This document shows positions 18,277 through 26,325 of a stretch of DNA of 52,537 nt, piece by piece. Position 1 is the stretch's first letter, and each line of letters begins with the position of its first letter. The notes below the pieces were generated by a model. The model saw nothing but the letters and a program-made list of their open reading frames with translations. It had not been told where the DNA came from and did no database searches. The translations under genes were made by a program, and so were the position numbers. This DNA is from Mesorhizobium sp. LSHC420B00 (GTDB lineage: Bacteria > Pseudomonadota > Alphaproteobacteria > Rhizobiales > Rhizobiaceae). Location of the stretch: positions 541,157 to 593,693 of the forward strand of contig NZ_AYVY01000002.1 in the NCBI RefSeq assembly GCF_000503055.1, in the 5' to 3' direction.

Positions 18277-18906
18277 TCAGTTTGCGGCCTTCGCCTTTTC
18301 CTGCTCTTCCTTGAGCTTCTTGGCAAAATCCTGGTTGTTCTTGGCGACGAACTCCTGGAGCTTCTTCTGCCGGTCCTCGATGTCCGACTGCTGCAGCGGC
18401 GGGCCGTCGAAGGCGCCGCTGAAGCCGGTCAGCGCAATCTTGATCGGATTCGGCTGGTTCTGGAAATTGATCGAGGTTAGTGTCAGCGCCGATCCCTTCT
18501 TGAAGGATGCGACGAGCTGATCGGTCAGCGGCACTTCCGCCACGCAGCGGTCCGGGAAGCAGATCACATAGTCGAGCTTCTGCGCCTTGCCGCCGTCGAT
18601 CTGGAGGCCGATGCCGGGAGGAACCAGCCGGCCGGTCGGAACCGTCACCTGGAACACCTTGCGGTTCACCTTGCCCTTCAATTCGATCAGGCTGACGCCG
18701 GTGATGAGCTGGCCGTTGCCGGCGGTGGTGATGTTCTGGACATTGCAGATGTCGACGTCTTCCTGCTTGGTGCAGGCCTTGAACCAGCCTTGCGGAATCT
18801 GCTGTTGCTGCTGCGCGGAAGCAGCGGGAATCCCGGCGCCGAGAATGCCGACCACGCCAGCGGCCATGACCGACAGGCGGTACGCGTTGCTGTTCAGGCT
18901 GGTCAT
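18277..18906 (-). CDS. Invasion-associated locus B (IalB) family protein
   Basis: 209-aa exported protein. A signal peptide (cleavage near PAASA) is followed by a short glutamine run and the IalB domain: GWFKACTK, then a V.I.NVQN segment with paired cysteines, PGIGLQID and CFPDRCVAEVPL. The C-terminal 40 residues form a charged helix rich in Lys, Glu and Gln, probably a coiled coil. In Bartonella IalB aids erythrocyte invasion; in free-living rhizobia such proteins are common and their role is unclear. The ATG at 18906 is preferred for spacing from AGAGGA; 18915 is possible. Confidence 0.88.
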   Translation of the reverse strand: MTSLNSNAYRLSVMAAGVVGILGAGIPAASAQQQQQIPQGWFKACTKQEDVDICNVQNITTAGNGQLITGVSLIELKGKVNRKVFQVTVPTGRLVPPGIGLQIDGGKAQKLDYVICFPDRCVAEVPLTDQLVASFKKGSALTLTSINFQNQPNPIKIALTGFSGAFDGPPLQQSDIEDRQKKLQEFVAKNNQDFAKKLKEEQEKAKAAN

Positions 18907-19136
18907 GTCGTGCATTCCTCTCAAATGATCCCGGAACCGGCTTTTTCGCGCCGTGTGGTCCAGCTACCTGTTGCCGAAATGAGGCAACAGAATGACTTCG
19001 GACGGCGTGTTACACTGCAAGCGATGCCGAATCCAGCCCGAGCCTCGCGAATCTTGGCCGAAGGATTGGCTCAGGGGGTTGGCCGGTGCACGACCGGCTC
19101 ATGTATGCTGCGCATCGAATCGGGAAGGAGACGGTC

Positions 19137-20957
19137 ATGGGCCGCGTTGTCATTTGGCTGATCGCCACAATGTTGTTTGTCGGCCTTTCCCTGCAACCGG
19201 CCCTGTCGGAACCGAAGCACGCGCTTGCCATGCAGGGCGAGCCGGCGCTGCCGGCCGACTACAAGCATTTCAACTACGTCAACCCCGACGCGCCGAAGGG
19301 CGGCAGCATTACCTATTGCGTCGTCGGCAGCTTCGACAATCTGAATCCATTCATCCTGAAAAGCCTGCGCACGACGGCGCGCGGCATGATGGATCAAGCC
19401 TTTGGCAATCTCGTCTTCGAGCCGTTGATGCAGCGCAACTACGACGAGGCCTTCAGTCTCTACGGCCTGCTAGCCGATACCGCCGACATGGATCCCGAGC
19501 GCAAGGGCATCGAATTCCACCTCGATCCCAGGGCCAAATGGTCGGACGGCGAACCGGTGACGCCGGAAGACGTGTTGTTCACCTATGACGTCTTCACCGA
19601 GAAGGGCCGGCCACCTTACAGCCAGCGGATGAAAGCGATTGCCAAGCTCGAAAAGACCGGCGACCGCAGCGTGCGCTTCACCTTCAACGACAAGGCCGAC
19701 CGCGAATTTCCGCTGATCATTGCGCTGACGCCGATCATCCCGAAACACGCTTTCAACAAGGACACATTCGACAGGACCACGCTGAAGCCGGTGGCCGGCA
19801 GCGGCCCTTACACGGTGGCGCAAGTCGTGCCCGGCCAGCGCATCGTGTTCAAGCGCAATCCGGACTATTGGGGCAAGGACGTTTCGTCCAAGCGCGGCTT
19901 CGACAATTACGACCAGATCACCATCGAATATTTCCTCAACGCCAACGCCAAGCAGGAAGCGTTCAAGAAAGGCATCTGCGCCATCGACGACGACAGCGAC
20001 CCGGTCAAACGCGAGCGCGATCTCGACTTTCCGGCCTTCCACCGGGGCGAGGTCATCGCCGAAACTTTCGACACCGGCATTCCGCCGGTGGTCAACGGTT
20101 TTCTGTTCAACACGCGGCTGCCCAAATTTTCCAATCCGGTCGTGCGGCGTGCGCTCGGCATGCTCTACGATTTCGAATGGGCCAACAAGAATCTATTCGG
20201 CGGCAAATACACGCGAACGATGAGCTTTTGGCAGAATTCCGAACTCTCCGCGCTCGGCCACCCGGCCAGCGAAAAGGAAAAGGCCCTGCTGGCCCCCTAC
20301 CCCGGCCGCGTGCCTGCAGATGTCATGGACGGCACCTACAGGCCGTCTGTCACCGACGGCTCTGGCCAGGACCGCAAGGTGCTGAAGGCCGCATTCGAGC
20401 TGCTGAAGAGCGCAGGCTATACGGTGCAGGACGGCGCGATGCTCGATCCCGAGGGAAAGCCGTTCGGTTTCGAGATCCTGACCGCCTCGCAGGACGAAGA
20501 GCGACTTGCCGCTATCTATCAGCGCACGCTTGAGAAGCTCGGCATCGATGTCGGTATCCGCAGCCTCGACGGTGATCAGATCCAGTCGCGCAAGCAGCGT
20601 TTCGATTTCGAGGTGCTGGTCGGCTCGACCGGTTTCAACAACTCGCTGTCGCCCGGTATCGAGCAAACCGGGCGCTGGGGATCCGCTGCCGCCAAGGCCG
20701 AAGGCTCGTTCAACCTCGCCGGCGTCGCCGATCCGGCGGTGGACGCGGCGATCGAGGCGATGTTGAGAGCTCGCTCGAAGGAGGACTATGTCGCCGCCGT
20801 CCGCGTCCTCGACCGGCTGTTGATCTCCGGTAACTACATGGTGCCGACGCAGCACAACAACCGGCAATGGCTCGCTTATTGGAACTATCTGGAACATCCG
20901 CAAAAGACGCCCATATACGGTTATCAGTTGCCGACCTGGTGGCGCAAACCGAAGTGA
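19137..20957 (+). CDS. Orphan YejA-like ABC substrate-binding protein (SBP family 5)
   Basis: 606-aa periplasmic oligopeptide-type binding protein (SBP_bac_5), closest in layout to YejA, the receptor for microcin-C-like and other peptides. Signal peptide ends near ALS. Family segments: HFNYVNPDAPKGG, the FEPLMQRNYDE region, and the GSGPYTV and RNPDYWG segments near mid-protein. Start ATG 19137 follows GGAAGGAG. Unlike the usual yejABEF order, no permease or ATPase gene follows; the next gene is a DsbA-like protein 23 bp downstream. It must therefore borrow a transporter encoded elsewhere, or act alone. Confidence 0.92.
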   Translation: MGRVVIWLIATMLFVGLSLQPALSEPKHALAMQGEPALPADYKHFNYVNPDAPKGGSITYCVVGSFDNLNPFILKSLRTTARGMMDQAFGNLVFEPLMQRNYDEAFSLYGLLADTADMDPERKGIEFHLDPRAKWSDGEPVTPEDVLFTYDVFTEKGRPPYSQRMKAIAKLEKTGDRSVRFTFNDKADREFPLIIALTPIIPKHAFNKDTFDRTTLKPVAGSGPYTVAQVVPGQRIVFKRNPDYWGKDVSSKRGFDNYDQITIEYFLNANAKQEAFKKGICAIDDDSDPVKRERDLDFPAFHRGEVIAETFDTGIPPVVNGFLFNTRLPKFSNPVVRRALGMLYDFEWANKNLFGGKYTRTMSFWQNSELSALGHPASEKEKALLAPYPGRVPADVMDGTYRPSVTDGSGQDRKVLKAAFELLKSAGYTVQDGAMLDPEGKPFGFEILTASQDEERLAAIYQRTLEKLGIDVGIRSLDGDQIQSRKQRFDFEVLVGSTGFNNSLSPGIEQTGRWGSAAAKAEGSFNLAGVADPAVDAAIEAMLRARSKEDYVAAVRVLDRLLISGNYMVPTQHNNRQWLAYWNYLEHPQKTPIYGYQLPTWWRKPK

Positions 20958-20980
20958 CCTCTTCAGAACAGGAGATCAAG

Positions 20981-21658
20981 ATGAACGACGAGAACTCGAT
21001 TACCGTCGATGTGGTCTCCGACGTCGTCTGCCCCTGGTGCTTTATCGGCCAGAAACGGCTCGACAAGGCGATTGCCGCCGTCGATATCGACGTTCACATC
21101 CGCTGGCGGCCCTTCCAGCTCGACCCGACGATTCCGCCCGAAGGCAAGAACCGCCGCGACTACATGGTGGCGAAATTCGGCAGCGAGCAACGCATCCGCG
21201 AAATCCATGCCCGGATCGAGCCGTTGGGCGAGGCTGAAGGGATTTCCTTTGCCTTCGACGCCATCAAGGTCGCGCCCAATACGCTGGATGCGCACCGGCT
21301 CATTCGCTGGGCCGGGACTGCCGGCGAGGCCGTTCAGAACCGGCTGGTGCGCCGGCTGTTCCAGCTGAATTTCGAGGAAGGCGCCAATCTCGGCGATCAT
21401 GCCGTGCTGATCGAAGCCGCCCGCGAGGCCGGCATGGATGCCTCCGTGGTCGAAACGCTGCTGCCGACCGACGCTGATGTCGAGGCGGTGCGCACCGAAA
21501 TCGCCACCGCTTCGCGCATGGGCATATCGGGCGTGCCGTGCTTTCTGCTTGAGGGCAAATATGCCGTAATGGGAGCCCAGGACGCCGATACGCTTGCCGA
21601 TGCGATCCGCCAGGTTGCAGCGGCCAAGGCACGCGGCGAGCTGGAAACGGCCAACTGA
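20981..21658 (+). CDS. DsbA-family oxidoreductase (FrnE/HCCA isomerase-like)
   Basis: 225-aa cytoplasmic thioredoxin-fold protein of the DsbA/FrnE group. DVVCPWCFIGQKRL near residues 13-26 contains a CPWC active site, followed by a long helical insert and a C-terminal SGVPCFLLEGKYAVMGAQ, which includes the cis-Pro-like loop. FrnE-type proteins act as disulfide isomerases or polyketide-related reductases; 2-hydroxychromene-2-carboxylate isomerases share the fold but usually lack CxxC. ATG 20981 is preceded by AGGAGATCAAG. It lies 23 bp after the YejA-like gene, probably in the same transcript. Its stop is 6 bp from a convergent gene. Confidence 0.9.
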   Translation: MNDENSITVDVVSDVVCPWCFIGQKRLDKAIAAVDIDVHIRWRPFQLDPTIPPEGKNRRDYMVAKFGSEQRIREIHARIEPLGEAEGISFAFDAIKVAPNTLDAHRLIRWAGTAGEAVQNRLVRRLFQLNFEEGANLGDHAVLIEAAREAGMDASVVETLLPTDADVEAVRTEIATASRMGISGVPCFLLEGKYAVMGAQDADTLADAIRQVAAAKARGELETAN

Positions 21659-21664
21659 GCCGGA

Positions 21665-22099
21665 CTATTTCACCGTCACCTTGGCCTTGCTGACGAAAAA
21701 GCCATGGCCATGCTTGCCGGTGCAGGTCAATCCCTTGGTGGATGACTGGCAGGAAAACGGCCCCTTGCTCCAGCTATTGCCGTAGGCCAGCTTGGTGACG
21801 TCGCCGCAGCAGCCTTGCTCGCCCGGATACTTGATCAGCGTCGCCGGGCGTTTCGGCCCGAGGATGATGGTGATGTAGCTGGGCTCGACACGCGAACAGC
21901 TCAGCTCCGGTCCGCCATCCTGCGGCTCGTAGGTGCTGGTGCCGCCCTTCGGCGTATAGATGCAGCCGATATTGCCGGACGGAGTGTTGAACTCGACCTG
22001 CCCCTCGGCGTTTGCAGGAACGGTCTGGCTGCCGGCATATGTTTGCGGCAGCCAGGCAAATGTTGCGAGCATCGCGGCAAAAAAAGTCCGTGCAAGCAT
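21665..22099 (-). CDS. Small secreted protein, DUF6636-like
   Basis: 144-aa exported protein. After a signal peptide (to about TYA) comes FNTPSGNIGCIY, then further cysteines in ELSCSRVEP, GCCGD, FSCQSS and LTCTGK, suggesting disulfides. The pattern of FxTPSGNIxC with a later LxCTxxxGHGF matches small secreted proteins annotated as DUF6636; that label is from memory. The ATG at 22099 follows GGGGGAG, whereas the frame continues seven codons upstream without a site. It is a single gene, convergent with the DsbA-like gene. Confidence 0.75.
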   Translation of the reverse strand: MLARTFFAAMLATFAWLPQTYAGSQTVPANAEGQVEFNTPSGNIGCIYTPKGGTSTYEPQDGGPELSCSRVEPSYITIILGPKRPATLIKYPGEQGCCGDVTKLAYGNSWSKGPFSCQSSTKGLTCTGKHGHGFFVSKAKVTVK

Positions 22100-22586
22100 G
22101 AAGAACTCCCCCCGGTTCAAACGTGGATGCGCCCCGGCAGGTTCGATCCGTAGCGCATCATTGTCAAACGCAGTTTTGTTCGCGCTCTAAAAAAGCATGG
22201 TCTAATGGATGTTGGTCCGCATCCTAGACTGTGCCGGAGAAGTCATTGCTTGGCTGATTACGGGTTCGTGACAAGGCGGCTTCAACCACGAATCATACGG
22301 TCACGTTCTGGCCACCGACGAGGTCGGACCTGACCGTAAAGGCGGGCTGAAGATCGGTTCAGCTTGTGAAAATCGACTGCTGGACGGCGCTTCTATGTTC
22401 ACAAAGCTGTGTGAAGACCTTCCCTAGGGGAAGGTGTCTACCTGCTCTGGGGCGGGCAAGTAACTGTTTGAAATTGCGTTGATATTCCGCCCCTCGAAAC
22501 GTGACAGCTTAGCGCCGTGAGCATTCATTCTGTTGCTCCACTGCAACGGCCGGCCAGCCAATCCACCTGCGGTTGGAGAAAAGCTA
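22100..22586. other. Long intergenic region upstream of the ABC transporter
   Basis: About 490 bp without a protein gene that I can support. It holds the promoter of the secreted-protein gene on the left and of the transporter unit on the right. One marked palindrome (22417-22435, ACCTTCCC-TA-GGGGAAGGT with one bulge) has no U-run after it. An unannotated small RNA is possible but not supported further. Confidence 0.4.
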
Positions 22587-22649
22587 ATGGAAAATGATCA
22601 ATTGGTGTTACTGTCCGTAACAAAAGAAAAACCGTTTGGGCGGGATTAG
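22587..22649 (+). CDS. Possible 20-codon leader peptide overlapping the ABC transporter start
   Basis: An ATG-to-TAG frame of 20 codons. GGAG lies 8 nt before its ATG (TTGGAGAAAAGCTA), a better ribosome binding site than the downstream gene has. Its TAG overlaps the transporter's GTG by one base (TAGTG), the classic geometry of translational coupling. The predicted peptide starts MENDQLVLL and ends KPFGRD; it is not hydrophobic and has no run of one amino acid, so classical attenuation is not obvious. The frame contains the inverted repeat at 22606-22622. Chance cannot be excluded for so short a frame. Confidence 0.45.
   Translation: MENDQLVLLSVTKEKPFGRD
22606..22622. promoter_or_regulatory. 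Inverted repeat TGTTAC-N5-GTAACA near transporter start
   Basis: Perfect 6-bp inverted repeat separated by TGTCC, 27 bp before the transporter GTG and inside the candidate leader frame. It could be a dimeric repressor site or a short RNA hairpin. No regulator gene sits beside it. Confidence 0.4.
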
Positions 22650-24631
22650 TGATTCGGGTCGATAGACCAACGCGACATTCAATATCGGAAAAATGGCTCC
22701 GCGGTGCCGCAAGGCAGTCGCCCCTGACGCCCGTATCGTCGATGCGCAGCTTCTGGGGACTGATGCGGGCCTACTGGTTCTCAGACCGTTGGGTGGAAGC
22801 CTGGACGCTGACACTGGTGATCGCCCTGCTCACCGCGCTCTCCAGCAAGGCAGGCGTATGGTTTGCCGTAGCATCCGGAGAGCTGGTCAACTCGATCGCC
22901 TTTTTCCACGATGCCGCAAACACCACGCCGCTTCAGACATTGCTGACCAATGCCGGGATACTTGTCCTCCTGGTCGTGCTCAAAGATGCGGGTTTTACCG
23001 GTATCCGCAGCCTGGTATCCGCAACGTTGCATCGCAAATGGCGAGGCTGGCTCGACAGCCAGTTCAACGAAGCCCTGCTTGATTCCAATCACACGCATTT
23101 CCACGCTCAGCATGGTTCGTCAGGCGCCGCCGCTCCCGACAATATCGACCAGCGCATCCAGGAATCGATCAAGGATATGACGGGCGGAGCCATCGGCCTC
23201 GCCATGGGGGTCCTGGCCGTTGCTACTTCATTGTATTTCGTCGGCCAGCAACTGCTTGCACACTCGGCGGAGGTCAAAGGGTTGGAGTTCCTCGGCAGCT
23301 ATGGCAGCGCCGTCCTCGCGTTTCTGGCAGTCGCCACCTACGTGCCGTTGAACACCTGGATCGCGGTCAAGCTGGGCAGGCTGCTGGAACGGCTCAATGT
23401 CAGAATGCAGCAGGCCGAAGGCAGCTATCGCGGCGAGCTGATCACGTTCCTACGCCGCAGTTTTCATGTCGCCGCATCGCAAGGCGAGAACGTGCAGAAG
23501 ACGGTGCACAGCCAGCGCTATGTCGACATCGACCGCACCTGGGCGCGGCTGAACATCGTCAACACAGGCTACAATTCGTTCGAGCTGATCTACAATTTCA
23601 TCGGCGCCCGCATTGTGGCCTACGGGCCTGGGCTAGTGCCGTTCATCCACAACGGGTTCGATCTCAAGGGTTACATAACTGGCTCTGAAATGGTCAATTC
23701 ACTGATCAGCCAGTGTTCATGGTTCATCCACGTCATGCCTGCCATCGCCGCGGTGCGGGCCAACAGCCAGCGAGTCACCGAACTCGCAAATGCGATCGAA
23801 AACGTCCAGCACCCGCAGGAATTCTACGGGCTGACCGGCCGCTCCGATTTTCGTTACGACCGCCAGAACCCGGTGTTCGGCCTGACCATCCAGAAGCTCG
23901 AATTGGCGCATCAGGGCGAGGACGCCACCCCGTTCCTGAGCGCTGCAAACTTGCGCTTCCGGCGTGGCGAGTGGACGTTCCTGAAGGGCGAATCCGGATG
24001 CGGCAAAACCTCGCTGATCAAGGCGATCAACGGCCTGTGGCCTTATGGCCGCGGCACCATTGTCTTCCCTGAAGGGGTCAGGAGTTTCTACGCCGCCCAG
24101 GAGGTGAAGCTGCAGCAGGTCTCGCTGAAGCAGCTTGTCTGCCTGCCCGGTTCCGAGCATGATTACGCCGACCGGCAGGTCGCATCCGCCCTGCACAAGG
24201 CCGGCCTCGGCGACTTCATCGAGCATCTGGCCGATGAGAGCCGTGAAGGAAAGATCTGGGATCAGGTTCTTTCGGGTGGGCAGAAACAGAAGCTGGTCGT
24301 CGCCCGCATCGTGCTGCAGCAGCCCGGACTGCTGTTCCTCGATGAAGCCACCGGCGCGCTCGATCCTGAAGGACGAATTGCCTTCCATCAGGCGATCAAG
24401 GACAATTGCCCCGACGCAACGGTGATCTCGATCATGCATGAGGCGACGCCGCCGAGATCGGTCGCGGGAACCGAATTCTACCACAGCGTGGTTGCGATCG
24501 CCGACGGCGTCGCGACCAAGAAGCCGCTGGTTCCGAGCTTGCCGGTCGAGCTCACCACCATCCTCACGCAGCCGACGCGGCCGGCCGAGGACAAATGGCT
24601 GCGCTTTCCCCGCCGGCTGAAGCAGAGATAG
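22649..24631 (+). CDS. Fused ABC transporter, SbmA/BacA-like membrane domain + ATPase (BclA/YddA type)
   Basis: 660-aa half-transporter with the permease fused to the ATPase. The membrane part (about residues 50-400, six helices) has the SbmA/BacA-ALD style: RKWRGWLDSQFNEALL, then NIDQRIQESI and EGSYRGELI. The ATPase has Walker A GESGCGKTS (about 447-455) before LIKAINGLWP, signature LSGGQKQK (about 540), Walker B LLFLDEATGALD (about 565) and a switch histidine in IMHEA. BclA and Rv1819c-type relatives import peptides or cobalamin, and in rhizobia BacA/BclA protect against plant NCR peptides. Substrate here is unknown. GTG 22649 is preferred because it overlaps a leader frame; ATG 22742 is the alternative. 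Confidence 0.87.
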   Translation: MIRVDRPTRHSISEKWLRGAARQSPLTPVSSMRSFWGLMRAYWFSDRWVEAWTLTLVIALLTALSSKAGVWFAVASGELVNSIAFFHDAANTTPLQTLLTNAGILVLLVVLKDAGFTGIRSLVSATLHRKWRGWLDSQFNEALLDSNHTHFHAQHGSSGAAAPDNIDQRIQESIKDMTGGAIGLAMGVLAVATSLYFVGQQLLAHSAEVKGLEFLGSYGSAVLAFLAVATYVPLNTWIAVKLGRLLERLNVRMQQAEGSYRGELITFLRRSFHVAASQGENVQKTVHSQRYVDIDRTWARLNIVNTGYNSFELIYNFIGARIVAYGPGLVPFIHNGFDLKGYITGSEMVNSLISQCSWFIHVMPAIAAVRANSQRVTELANAIENVQHPQEFYGLTGRSDFRYDRQNPVFGLTIQKLELAHQGEDATPFLSAANLRFRRGEWTFLKGESGCGKTSLIKAINGLWPYGRGTIVFPEGVRSFYAAQEVKLQQVSLKQLVCLPGSEHDYADRQVASALHKAGLGDFIEHLADESREGKIWDQVLSGGQKQKLVVARIVLQQPGLLFLDEATGALDPEGRIAFHQAIKDNCPDATVISIMHEATPPRSVAGTEFYHSVVAIADGVATKKPLVPSLPVELTTILTQPTRPAEDKWLRFPRRLKQR

Positions 24632-24741
24632 CCGCGGCACCACTGCCGGCATCCAGCCAGCCTGCCACGCAGCCCGATCACAGTCTCGCGATCCAGTCGG
24701 TTTGCCGCCGTTTTGACCCGCTCTCGCGATTGACTCGGCAA

Positions 24742-24903
24742 GGCGCGCTCCTATGTTGCGCCGGCTCGCAGAGATCCCAACCCGAACCCGCGAGCAGAAA
24801 GGTCACCGCGCCATGCCTGGCGACAGTCACAGTCGAACGCAACCGCCGTCCGCTTGACGTGACCTGACCGGCTCACGTCCTGCCGGACGGCAAGGAGTGA
24901 GCC
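24742..24903 (+). promoter_or_regulatory. Structured mgtE leader, possible M-box (ykoK)-like magnesium element
   Basis: Several nested stems precede mgtE: GGCGC (24742-24746) / GCGCC (24758-24762) with loop GCTCCTATGTT, which resembles the M-box CUCCU loop; GCTCGC (24764-24769) / GCGAGC (24790-24795); and a final hairpin of GCCGTCCG (24845-24852) / CGGACGGC (24884-24891) with inner GACGTGA (24856-24862) / TCACGTC (24873-24879). The last stem ends exactly where the Shine-Dalgarno AAGGAG (24892) begins, so its opening or extension could control translation. M-box assignment is from memory and not confirmed by a covariance search. Confidence 0.45.
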
Positions 24904-26268
24904 ATGAACGAGTTTTCCCCTGTCGCGGGCGGCGATGCTATCGCCATCGCCCGCGTGCTTGCCAACGAACACATCGCCGATATCGTCGAGGCCTTGAATC
25001 AGGAGCCCCGCGAGACAGCATCGGATCTGCTCTGCGAAGTGCCGTTCGAGCGGCTGGTCGAGATCTTCGACCAGCCTGAACTCGACGGCGCGTCCGAACT
25101 GGTCGAGGCGCTGCCCCGCAGCAGGGCAGGCAGGCTGCTTGCGGCCATGTCGGTCGACCGCGCCGCCGACATACTGCGCGATCTGAACGAACCGGCTCGT
25201 TCCGAACTGCTCGGCGGCCTGGCGCCGCCGCTGCGCGCGACGCTGCTTGCCATTCTAGGCTATCCCGAGGGCAGCGCCGCCTCGCTCATGACGACCGAAT
25301 ATGTCAGCGTGCCGCCGGACTGGAGCGTGGCCCGCACGCTGGATTACATCCGCAAGGTGGAGCGGACACGCGAAACCGTCTACGCGATCTACATCGTCGA
25401 TCCGAAAACGCATGTCCTGTTGCGCTCGACCAGCTTGCGCCGGCTGATTGCCGGTGAGCCGGATGAGCTGATCATGGCGGTTGCGCCGGATCGCGCGCCT
25501 ATTACCGTGTCGCCGCTGACCGATAGCGAGAAGGTCGCACAGCTGATCTCGAAATACGATCTGCTCGCCGTCCCGGTCGTGGACAACGGCAAACTCCTCG
25601 GCATTGTCACCATCGACGACATCATCGACACGATGATCGAGGAAACGACCGAGGACGTGCATCGCTTCGGCGGCATGGAAGCTCTGGATGAGCCCTACAT
25701 GAAGATGAGCTTTCTGGCGATGATCCAGAAGCGCGCCGGTTGGCTATGCGCGCTGTTCGTCAGTGAGATGCTGACAGCCAACGCGATGCAGAGCTACGAG
25801 GGCGAGCTGGAAAAGGCGATCGTGCTGACGCTATTCATTCCATTGATCATGAGCTCCGGCGGCAATTCCGGCTCGCAGGCGACCTCGCTGGTCATCCGGG
25901 CGCTGGCGCTGCGCGAAATCGGCCTTGGCGACTGGTGGCGGGTGGCCCTGCGCGAGCTGCCGACTGGTCTGGTGCTTGGCTCGATCCTTGGCGTAGTCGG
26001 CGTTTGCCGCATCGCGCTCTGGCAGTATCTCGGCTTCTACGACTACGGCCCCCACTGGCCGCTGATCGCAATGACGATCGGCGCCACGCTGGTTGGCATC
26101 GTCACCTTCGGCTCGCTGTCTGGATCGATGCTGCCGTTCGCCCTGAAGCGCATCGGCTTCGATCCGGCCAGCGCATCGGCTCCGTTCGTCGCCACGCTGG
26201 TCGACGTCACCGGGTTGGTGATTTATTTTTCTGTGGCGCTGGTGATCCTGCGCGGAACGCTGCTGTAA
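24904..26268 (+). CDS. mgtE: Magnesium transporter MgtE
   Basis: 454-aa Mg2+ channel/transporter. Order: cytoplasmic N domain of helical repeats (about 15-115, LVEALPRSRAG), two CBS domains (about 120-240; MTTEYVSVPPDW, DLLAVPVVDNGKLLGIVT) that sense Mg2+, a linking plug helix, then five membrane helices with the conserved pore segments SSGGNSGSQATSL and PFVATLVDVTG. The aspartate of the last segment is the family's Mg2+-selective residue. The start follows AAGGAG with 6-nt spacing. It stands alone, ends in a shared terminator, and is preceded by a multi-hairpin leader that may sense Mg2+. Confidence 0.96.
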   Translation: MNEFSPVAGGDAIAIARVLANEHIADIVEALNQEPRETASDLLCEVPFERLVEIFDQPELDGASELVEALPRSRAGRLLAAMSVDRAADILRDLNEPARSELLGGLAPPLRATLLAILGYPEGSAASLMTTEYVSVPPDWSVARTLDYIRKVERTRETVYAIYIVDPKTHVLLRSTSLRRLIAGEPDELIMAVAPDRAPITVSPLTDSEKVAQLISKYDLLAVPVVDNGKLLGIVTIDDIIDTMIEETTEDVHRFGGMEALDEPYMKMSFLAMIQKRAGWLCALFVSEMLTANAMQSYEGELEKAIVLTLFIPLIMSSGGNSGSQATSLVIRALALREIGLGDWWRVALRELPTGLVLGSILGVVGVCRIALWQYLGFYDYGPHWPLIAMTIGATLVGIVTFGSLSGSMLPFALKRIGFDPASASAPFVATLVDVTGLVIYFSVALVILRGTLL

Positions 26269-26284
26269 AAAAACTCACGCACTT

Positions 26285-26313
26285 CCATCGCGGCAATCCC
26301 GTTGCCGCGATGG
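26285..26313. terminator. Probable bidirectional terminator, mgtE / gor
   Basis: Twelve-bp perfect stem CCATCGCGGCAA (26285-26296) / TTGCCGCGATGG (26302-26313) with a 5-nt loop between convergent mgtE and gor. The plus-strand U-run is weak (GTTCTTG). On the minus strand an A7 tract at 26267-26273 gives a late U-run. Confidence 0.65.
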
Positions 26314-26325
26314 GTTCTTGTCGCG

